Part shown: piece after piece, positions 5,781 to 10,377 of the stretch
Layout: every line of letters begins with the position of its first letter
Numbering within the stretch: position 1 is the first letter of the stretch
NCBI GenBank assembly: GCA_018814945.1
Contig: JAHIYT010000115.1
Location: forward strand, 1-12,813
From: Patescibacteria group bacterium
GTDB lineage: Bacteria; Patescibacteriota; Gracilibacteria; UM-FILTER-43-11
Direction: 5' to 3'
DNA: 12,813 bases
Program-made: the position numbers and the translations under genes
The notes under the pieces: generated by a model
The model's database searches: none
What the model was told of the DNA's origin: nothing
Seen by the model: only the letters and a program-made list of their open reading frames with translations

Positions 5781-7735
5781 TGAAAGACCAAATTAAAAAT
5801 CATCGGACATCGGACATCGGACATCGGACATTGCGAAAGCAGGGTTTTAGCCTGATCGAATTAATCGTCGCTTTGGCAATAACAGCCGTAATTATGGTTG
5901 GAATGAGCACTTTTTTTGCCAGCACTTTCAGTAATATCTTCACCGCACAGGAAAGGGTAAGTAATGAACAAGAGCAATTCACTACAAATGAGGTACTTCG
6001 AGACAAATTACTGCAGGTAGATGCACTTGTGGAAAATCCAGGTGATTATATTGTTACACGCAATGATACTAGCGAAGGTCATTTGCCCTTTACTTATTTT
6101 GGAGAGGATTCAGACCATATAGTTTTTAAAGATTTTTTTGTTTTTAATGATGTCGAAATAGATGTTGATAGCCCAACAAGTTACGCTTACGGAAATTCTG
6201 GTGGAGGCCAGATTATTGAGGGTGGATCAACAACAAATGTTCCGCCGAATTTTGCGGGCTTCACAAAAAACACAGAATTAACTGTTGAATATTATTACAT
6301 CACTTATCCATTAGAAAATAAGGTGATTAAATGTGAAAAAATCCCAAATCCAACTTGTTCCGATATAATCACAGATCTAAACACTCCGATCGGCGTAGAA
6401 AGTTATGAAAACACAGGGGCTGACGATCGTTTGGCAATTTCGGATTCCGGTAATGACAGAATAATAATTACCGATCTTGTGGGTACAGAATTATTGGCTG
6501 TAGAAAATGTTGATTTCCCGGCAGGAATAACCCACGGAGGAGTTGATAGCGGTAGTGATGTGATTTTTGTGGCAAATCCTTACGAAAATACAGTTCAAAA
6601 AATAATTTTAGATGGAACTCCTGCTCCAGAAGTAGTTGTTGGTTCCGGAGATGATGAAATTTGTAGCAATTCCGCACTATATTGCAAACTAGATTTCCCG
6701 ACAGGAGTATTTGTAGATAAAGTGAACAATACTCTTTATATTGCAGAAACTGGAGGTGATAGGATTTTAAAAGTTACAGATCCTCAATCACTTTTAGCCG
6801 AATATAGCATCCCATTTACGCTAGATAGTGATACAAAAGTGTCTAAAATCGATTTCATTTTTGAAGCAGGATCATCGATTGTATTCAGCGAAAATAGTAA
6901 TGATTTGCACAGTGCAAATTATGACGGTTCCAACCCAGAAGTAATTACCTACAGTCTATCTGCCCCTGTTTCAATTTCTACTGCAACCTATTGTTATGAT
7001 CATGACAGTGATCCAATGACCGCAAACCTTTGTTATTTTTTAGAAAGATTTATTTTAGATGCAGATACAAACATTTTTGCTAATTCAGATGAGGCGCAAA
7101 TTGATGTAGATACCTACACCGTAAATTACATAAATGTTAACGATGTTTACATAAATGAGAACACGGTAAAACAAAATGGTGATGACACTACCGATTTATA
7201 TCCAGGAGAATCACTATATCTGAGAAAAGAATTTATTGCAGATGATTACGAATTCGAATTTGATTTAACCGGTTCCACATTCCCAAATATATTTAATGAT
7301 TTTGAGATAAAAATATACGACGAAACTGATACCGAAGTTCAATCAATAACAAAATCATTTAGATACGGAGACGGAATAATAGGAACTTATGAAGATATCA
7401 TTGAAGTGATACTCGAGGATCCAGATGTAAATTTTCCAACGGGTATTGGCGCAATTGTGAATATGGCTAATAATCTTGTACTTTATGGAAACACAGGCTC
7501 AGAGGAAAAAATCCAATATGATTTAGACACTTCAACACCTTCTGCTAACGGAATTTCAATTTTCTCAAAAGATGATATTACGTCCTACGACTACAAATCC
7601 GACTTCTATCTCAACTCTAACATTATCTTTACAGACGACGGTTCAGTTTTGGACATGCAGATTGAAGCAATCGTTACAGAAGTCGATGGCGTTCCGGTAA
7701 CTGAAACCTATACTCTCACAACATCTCTAAATTAA
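5780..7735 (+). CDS. Giant prepilin with NHL-like beta-propeller body
   Basis: A 651-residue protein with a class III prepilin signal: leader of 22 residues, QGFSLIEL, E27 at mature position 5, hydrophobic helix 23-45. It is far longer than usual PilW/GspJ minor pilins (about 200-300 residues). The body contains repeated blades of the type FP.GI...(h)F.A.....I..(h): about 205-232 (DRLAISDSGNDRIII), 246-277 (FPAGITHGG...VIFVANPYENTVQKI), 307-334 (FPTGVFVDK...LYIAETGGDRILKV), 356-383 and 552-582 (FPTGIGAIV...LVLYGNTGSEEKI), which look like NHL/SMP-30-like propeller repeats. Residues about 440-545 interrupt them with a beta-rich, possibly Ig-like insert. Start: ATG 5780, overlapping the previous TGA; a TTG at 5777 is less likely. 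After processing, the propeller would be displayed outside the membrane, probably at a pilus tip. Function unknown; adhesion is inference. Confidence 0.8.
   Translation: MKDQIKNHRTSDIGHRTLRKQGFSLIELIVALAITAVIMVGMSTFFASTFSNIFTAQERVSNEQEQFTTNEVLRDKLLQVDALVENPGDYIVTRNDTSEGHLPFTYFGEDSDHIVFKDFFVFNDVEIDVDSPTSYAYGNSGGGQIIEGGSTTNVPPNFAGFTKNTELTVEYYYITYPLENKVIKCEKIPNPTCSDIITDLNTPIGVESYENTGADDRLAISDSGNDRIIITDLVGTELLAVENVDFPAGITHGGVDSGSDVIFVANPYENTVQKIILDGTPAPEVVVGSGDDEICSNSALYCKLDFPTGVFVDKVNNTLYIAETGGDRILKVTDPQSLLAEYSIPFTLDSDTKVSKIDFIFEAGSSIVFSENSNDLHSANYDGSNPEVITYSLSAPVSISTATYCYDHDSDPMTANLCYFLERFILDADTNIFANSDEAQIDVDTYTVNYINVNDVYINENTVKQNGDDTTDLYPGESLYLRKEFIADDYEFEFDLTGSTFPNIFNDFEIKIYDETDTEVQSITKSFRYGDGIIGTYEDIIEVILEDPDVNFPTGIGAIVNMANNLVLYGNTGSEEKIQYDLDTSTPSANGISIFSKDDITSYDYKSDFYLNSNIIFTDDGSVLDMQIEAIVTEVDGVPVTETYTLTTSLN
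5801..5831 (+). repeat. Four tandem CATCGGA heptamers in the leader of the giant prepilin
   Basis: CATCGGA is repeated four times without interruption (5801-5828), followed by a partial CAT. It encodes HRTSDIGHRT, a seven-residue period produced by three 7-bp units, just upstream of the QGFSLIEL cleavage motif. Changing the number of units by anything other than three would frameshift the whole 651-residue protein. Confidence 0.9.
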
Positions 7736-7746
7736 GTGGGTGCTTG

Positions 7747-7775
7747 ATTTTGGAGTCCGGACTCCAAAATTTTAT
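7747..7775 (+). terminator. Rho-independent terminator after the prepilin pair
   Basis: A 24-bp perfect palindrome (7747-7770: ATTTTGGAGTCC and its complement) lies 11 bases past the stop at 7735 and continues into T-rich sequence (TTTTATTT). Folded, it gives an A/T-extended GGAGT/ACTCC stem with a CCGG loop. The symmetry would let it act on both strands. Confidence 0.7.
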
Positions 7776-7805
7776 TTGCCTTATACCCCTTTCTCACGCT
7801 AAAAT
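7776..7805 (+). promoter_or_regulatory. Candidate sigma-70 promoter of the pilin-cyclophilin unit
   Basis: TTGCCT (7776-7781) and TAAAAT (7800-7805) are separated by 18 bp, directly after the terminator. The predicted start near 7812 gives a leader of about 24 bases before ATG 7836, without a Shine-Dalgarno sequence. Confidence 0.45.
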
Positions 7806-7835
7806 ACAAGTTGGCTTAAAACTAAATAACAAATC

Positions 7836-8327
7836 ATGACTATGCGTAAAAACAATAAAGGTTTCTCATTGGTTGAATTGCTAGTTGTAGTAACAATTAT
7901 CGCAATTCTTTCTGTAACAGCATATATGGCTTTAGGTGGCCAGACTGTAAAAGCTAAAAACTCAAAAAGATTACAAGATCTTTCAACTATACAAAGTGCA
8001 TTAGAGGTTTATTTTATTGAGTTCAGTGAATATCCATCAACAACTCCACTGACATCTGGCTCAGCAGCAGGAGAAATACCAAGAAAATATTTATCAGAAG
8101 TTCCAGTAGACCCAGAAGGACCAAATTATTATTATTGGACTGATGGAGCAACATATATACTAGGTGCATCACTTCAGCTTACAGATGCAGATGCAGCAGC
8201 TTCACATATAGTTGGTAATTCCGAAAGCACCGTTGCAGCTGCTGGCTTCAACAACATAGATGGTACAGGCGGTACTTGTGGTGTTGCAGTTGGTGTTGAA
8301 GATTGTTTTCCTGTAACCTTACCGTAA
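7836..8327 (+). CDS. Type IV pilin / GspG-like major pseudopilin
   Basis: A 163-residue prepilin with a short basic leader (MTMRKNNKG), cleavage before F10 in GFSLVELLVVVTIIAIL, E14 at mature position 5, and a hydrophobic helix at 10-33. The region LQDLSTIQSALEVYFIEFSEYPS followed by PRKYLSEVPVDPEGPNYYYW is the typical GspG/PilA core: alpha1 helix, then the YL..(L/V)P.DP...YYYW segment. C148 and C157 could close a C-terminal disulfide loop. A second in-frame ATG at 7842 is an alternative start. It has its own promoter downstream of a terminator and a leader peptide of ordinary length, unlike the two upstream prepilins. That suggests the most abundant pilin of the locus, though this is inference. 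Confidence 0.87.
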   Translation: MTMRKNNKGFSLVELLVVVTIIAILSVTAYMALGGQTVKAKNSKRLQDLSTIQSALEVYFIEFSEYPSTTPLTSGSAAGEIPRKYLSEVPVDPEGPNYYYWTDGATYILGASLQLTDADAAASHIVGNSESTVAAAGFNNIDGTGGTCGVAVGVEDCFPVTLP

Positions 8328-8343
8328 TTAACTTTTTATTATT

Positions 8344-8994
8344 ATGAAAAAATTACTCTCCATTTTAATCGTGTTCTCTTTTTCTTTACTTCTTGGATGT
8401 ACATCCAGTCCAGAAGCGGAAATTGGGAAAATGTATCAGGGCTCACCTGAAACTATTAATTTAACTAAAGACACACTTATGGCTGATTTTGATCAAACCG
8501 CTATGCCGGAAGAAGGCGATAAAATTGTAGTTATGGAAACTACAATGGGAACAATTAAAATTCGATTATTCGAAGATCTAGTTCCTAAAACTGTTGAAAA
8601 TTTTGTAGGACTCGCTGAAAAAGATTATTACGACGGAATCATCTTCCACCGTGTAATTCCTGACTTCATGATTCAAGGTGGAGATCCGGACGGTACCGGT
8701 CGTGGTGGTGAAAGCCTTTGGGGTGGTAAATTCGAAGATGAATTCAATCCAAATCTTAAAAATCTCCGCGGTGCACTTAGCATGGCAAATGCCGGACCAA
8801 ACACTAACGGAAGCCAATTCTTCATCGTTCAAAAAGAGGGAGGAACTGGTTGGCTAGACAATCATCACTCAGTTTTTGGTCAGGTATACGAAGGTATGGA
8901 CGTGGTAGATGCTATAGCAAATGTGGAGAGAGATGGACTTGATAAACCTCTCGAAGACGTTGTGATGAATAAGGTTAATATCGAGGTCTACTAA
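8344..8994 (+). CDS. Lipoprotein cyclophilin-type peptidyl-prolyl cis-trans isomerase
   Basis: A 216-residue extracytoplasmic foldase. A lipoprotein signal peptide ends in LLLGC (C19), followed by a roughly 40-residue linker and a cyclophilin domain (about 60-216). Active-site residues are conserved: [15 protein letters not shown] (R103, F108, M109, Q111), NGSQFFI (156-161), and [10 protein letters not shown] with W170 and H175 at the cyclophilin A W121 and H126 positions. It should be fully active and anchored to the outer face of the membrane. It starts 16 bases after the pilin stop and is probably in the same transcript, so pilins or other exported proteins are plausible clients. No Shine-Dalgarno sequence is visible. 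A terminator follows. Confidence 0.93.
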   Translation: MKKLLSILIVFSFSLLLGCTSSPEAEIGKMYQGSPETINLTKDTLMADFDQTAMPEEGDKIVVMETTMGTIKIRLFEDLVPKTVENFVGLAEKDYYDGIIFHRVIPDFMIQGGDPDGTGRGGESLWGGKFEDEFNPNLKNLRGALSMANAGPNTNGSQFFIVQKEGGTGWLDNHHSVFGQVYEGMDVVDAIANVERDGLDKPLEDVVMNKVNIEVY

Positions 8995-9009
8995 TCACTA
9001 AAAAACCAT

Positions 9010-9054
9010 AAAAAACCTGTCTTCCCGAGGAATTCGAGGGATCTCAGGTTTTTT
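9010..9054 (+). terminator. Rho-independent terminator after the cyclophilin gene
   Basis: AAAAAACCTG (9010-9019) pairs perfectly with CAGGTTTTTT (9045-9054), ending in six T. The 25-base interior contains a further TCCC/GGGA pair. The hairpin interior is a copy of a dispersed-repeat-like motif. Confidence 0.65.
9016..9044 (-). repeat. Dispersed-repeat-like element, copy A (inside the terminator)
   Basis: Read on the minus strand, this shows AGATCCCTCGA, then ATTC, then CTCGGGAAGACAGG. It matches copy B (9077-9114) at both ends with a shorter middle. The pattern GAGAT.CCTCGA...GCTCGG.ATGACA is one I recognise as a frequent intergenic repeat in assorted bacterial genomes; this recollection is unverified. 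Confidence 0.5.
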
Positions 9055-9076
9055 GATGATCGAATATGGCGGCTGT

Positions 9077-9114
9077 AGATACCTCGACTCACTATGTTCG
9101 CTCGGCATGACAGC
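9077..9114 (+). repeat. Dispersed-repeat-like element, copy B
   Basis: AGATACCTCGA, a middle of CTCACTATGTTCG, then CTCGGCATGACAGC. This is the same layout as copy A in inverted orientation, about 33 bp away. It lies in the gap before the 99-residue gene and creates a spurious upstream extension of that reading frame. No transposase is attached. Confidence 0.5.
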
Positions 9115-9144
9115 CTGGAGTGCTATAAAAACTCTCAATTTTCC

Positions 9145-9176
9145 TTGCGCTTTTTCATAAATCATGATACTATAAT
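9145..9176 (+). promoter_or_regulatory. Candidate promoter of the 99-residue gene
   Basis: A perfect TATAAT lies at 9171-9176, with an overlapping TACTAT at 9168-9173. TTGCGC (9145-9150) is 17 bp from TACTAT and 20 bp from TATAAT. Transcription would begin near 9180-9183, immediately before an AT-rich hairpin and about 40 bases before ATG 9223. Confidence 0.4.
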
Positions 9177-9184
9177 ATACCCTC

Positions 9185-9208
9185 TTAATATTATTTTAAT
9201 AGTATTAA
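9185..9208 (+). promoter_or_regulatory. AT-only hairpin in the 5' leader of the 99-residue gene
   Basis: TTAATATTATT and AATAGTATTAA form an 11-bp stem, with one T-G pair, around two central bases. It sits between the predicted transcription start and the start codon. It could be an operator-like palindrome or an RNA stem; no known family is recognised. Confidence 0.35.
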
Positions 9209-9222
9209 AAACCCTCCACCCG

Positions 9223-9522
9223 ATGCCTAAAGAAACCCCTTCACACCTTAAGGTGAAAATCCAAGAATTTGGATTAGGACCAAAGATTAGACAAGAAGTT
9301 GCCAGAGATATCAGAAAAGCTCTTGGCGGACAGATTGATCTTTTCCCTAATCCGGATAATTTAACTATCCCAAGGGAAAGAGCAAAAGAAGTAAGAGATG
9401 CAATTAGCGGGATTCTTTCTTATTATGATCTAGAGGCACGTATAACAGATGAAGAGCTTAACATCTTTGTTCCACATAGAACTGTAGATGTATGGAAGGA
9501 AACTGGTTATGGTGCGAGATAA
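9223..9522 (+). CDS. Hypothetical protein, 99 residues
   Basis: I do not recognise this protein. It is small, soluble-looking and charged, with no signal peptide, membrane segment or cysteine. The sequence suggests helix (LKVKIQEFGLGPKIRQEVARDIRKAL), short strand (QIDLFPNP), helix (PRERAKEVRDAISGILSYYD), then strands (LEARITDEELNIFVP). The start at ATG 9223 is chosen because the open frame upstream (to 9094) runs through a repeat copy, the predicted -10 element and an AT-rich hairpin. Codon use and composition look like the neighbours and the frame is clean over its full length, so it is probably a real gene. It has its own candidate promoter. A cytoplasmic, possibly nucleic-acid-associated role is only a guess from its charge. 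Confidence 0.7.
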   Translation: MPKETPSHLKVKIQEFGLGPKIRQEVARDIRKALGGQIDLFPNPDNLTIPRERAKEVRDAISGILSYYDLEARITDEELNIFVPHRTVDVWKETGYGAR

Positions 9523-9533
9523 TATCAAAAAAC

Positions 9534-9560
9534 TTGACAAATCTTAAATTGTGATATAAT
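9534..9560 (+). promoter_or_regulatory. Strong sigma-70 promoter upstream of the GerMN lipoprotein region
   Basis: A perfect TTGACA (9534-9539) and a perfect TATAAT (9555-9560) with TGA just before it (extended -10). The 15-bp spacer is shorter than usual. Transcription should start near 9566-9568, about 153 bases before the next gene. It overlaps nothing but the end of the gap after the 99-residue gene. Confidence 0.65.
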
Positions 9561-9566
9561 ATAGTC

Positions 9567-9628
9567 ACACCCTCACCACCACTCCCAAACAAGTTGCCAC
9601 CCAATTGTAATTAATTAGGTGGTTTTCT
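9567..9628 (+). ncRNA. Candidate short RNA or attenuated leader
   Basis: The stretch between the strong promoter and the next terminator is about 60 nt, contains no ATG, and starts with an unstructured C/A-rich run (CACCCTCACCACCACTCCC). It could be a small RNA or a leader that controls read-through into the GerMN lipoprotein gene. No known RNA family is recognised. CACC repeats in the 5' part could compete with 9597-9601 for pairing with GGTGG. Confidence 0.25.
9597..9628 (+). terminator. Terminator or attenuator hairpin upstream of the GerMN lipoprotein gene
   Basis: CCACC (9597-9601) pairs with GGTGG (9618-9622), and inside it AATT (9603-9606) pairs with AATT (9613-9616) across one C/A mismatch, leaving a six-base loop. 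TTTTCT follows. It lies about 30-60 nt after the predicted start and about 90 nt before ATG 9720. Confidence 0.5.
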
Positions 9629-9719
9629 GTATATAAAAAATGTATAATTTAACTAAAGTTGAATTGGAGAGGCCAATATAAAAATAAAAAGATTGGTTGT
9701 TTTGTGTAATTAATAATCT

Positions 9720-10292
9720 ATGAAAAAAATAATTAGCTACATATTAGTAATTACTTCCATTCTTGTTTTACAGGGGTGTAATAATATCGTTCAGCCCGAA
9801 ATAGAGCCAGCAGAGGTGGAAGTTGAGGAATTAGTAGTTGAGGATATAGAAGAGATTGTTGAGGATGATAGTGAAAAAACGGCATCAGTTACAATTTTTC
9901 TAGTCGAGCTTTATAATCCAGACAAAGAATTTACAAGAGAATCAGTAAAAGATACTGGTTGTGATGACCATCTAGTTCCTTTTGAAGTTAAAATTGAGCC
10001 AACAAAAGCTATGCTAAGAACGACCTTAGAACAGCTATTTTCTATAAAAAATGATGTGCCTGATGGCTTGTATAACGCATTAAGCTTGTCAGATATAAAT
10101 ATTGAAGGAATTGGGATTGAAAATAGTACCGCAATTGTTAATTTATCTGGCCCTTACGCAATGGCAGGAAGTTGTAGCGGACCAAGATTTGTAGATCAAA
10201 TTAAAGAAACAGTTTTACAGTTTTCAAATATCAAAAATGCTGAAATTTTTCTAGATGGCAGAGACATTGAAAGTTTTTCTTCACTTAAATAG
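9720..10292 (+). CDS. GerMN-domain lipoprotein
   Basis: A 190-residue secreted lipoprotein. The signal peptide ends in the lipobox LQGC (17-20), followed by an acidic Glu/Val-rich tether (about 25-52) and a GerMN (Germane) domain at about 54-186. Domain hallmarks visible: SVTIFLVEL strand, MLRTTLEQLF helix, DGLYNALS, INIEGIGIENSTAIVNLSG, then VDQIKETVLQFSNIKNAEIFLDGR. GerMN domains occur in spore germination protein GerM and in LpqB-type lipoproteins, and are common in surface lipoproteins of non-sporulating bacteria; they are thought to bind cell-wall or protein partners. C81 and C152 may form a disulfide. No Shine-Dalgarno sequence precedes ATG 9720. It lies downstream of a promoter and a putative attenuator, and an AT-rich terminator follows. 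There is no sporulation context here. Confidence 0.8.
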   Translation: MKKIISYILVITSILVLQGCNNIVQPEIEPAEVEVEELVVEDIEEIVEDDSEKTASVTIFLVELYNPDKEFTRESVKDTGCDDHLVPFEVKIEPTKAMLRTTLEQLFSIKNDVPDGLYNALSLSDINIEGIGIENSTAIVNLSGPYAMAGSCSGPRFVDQIKETVLQFSNIKNAEIFLDGRDIESFSSLK

Positions 10293-10329
10293 CCCAAAAT
10301 ATACCACAAACCAACACTCAAACCCAAAC

Positions 10330-10365
10330 AAAAAATAACTATCCTCCCTCATTTAGTTATTTTTT
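10330..10365 (+). terminator. AT-rich rho-independent terminator after the GerMN gene
   Basis: AAAAAATAACTA (10330-10341) and TAGTTATTTTTT (10354-10365) form a perfect 12-bp stem around a 12-base C/T-rich loop, ending in six T. The stem has few G-C pairs, so it may be leaky. It lies 12 bases before the subtilase start. Confidence 0.6.
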
Positions 10366-10377
10366 AACAACCTATTT

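Noticed and set aside
7747..7770. 24-bp palindrome as a second REP copy for the transposase
   Set aside because: It shares no sequence with the 2269-2300 palindrome and its position and T-rich flank fit a terminator.
9094..9222. Longer version of the 99-residue protein starting at 9094
   Set aside because: The added 43 residues translate a dispersed-repeat copy, a TATAAT element and an AT-only hairpin; ATG 9223 fits the start of protein-like sequence.
9640..9681. Tiny frame of 13 codons (MYNLTKVELERPI) in the GerMN leader
   Set aside because: Too short to support, no ribosome-binding signal and no regulatory codon run such as repeated Trp or His.
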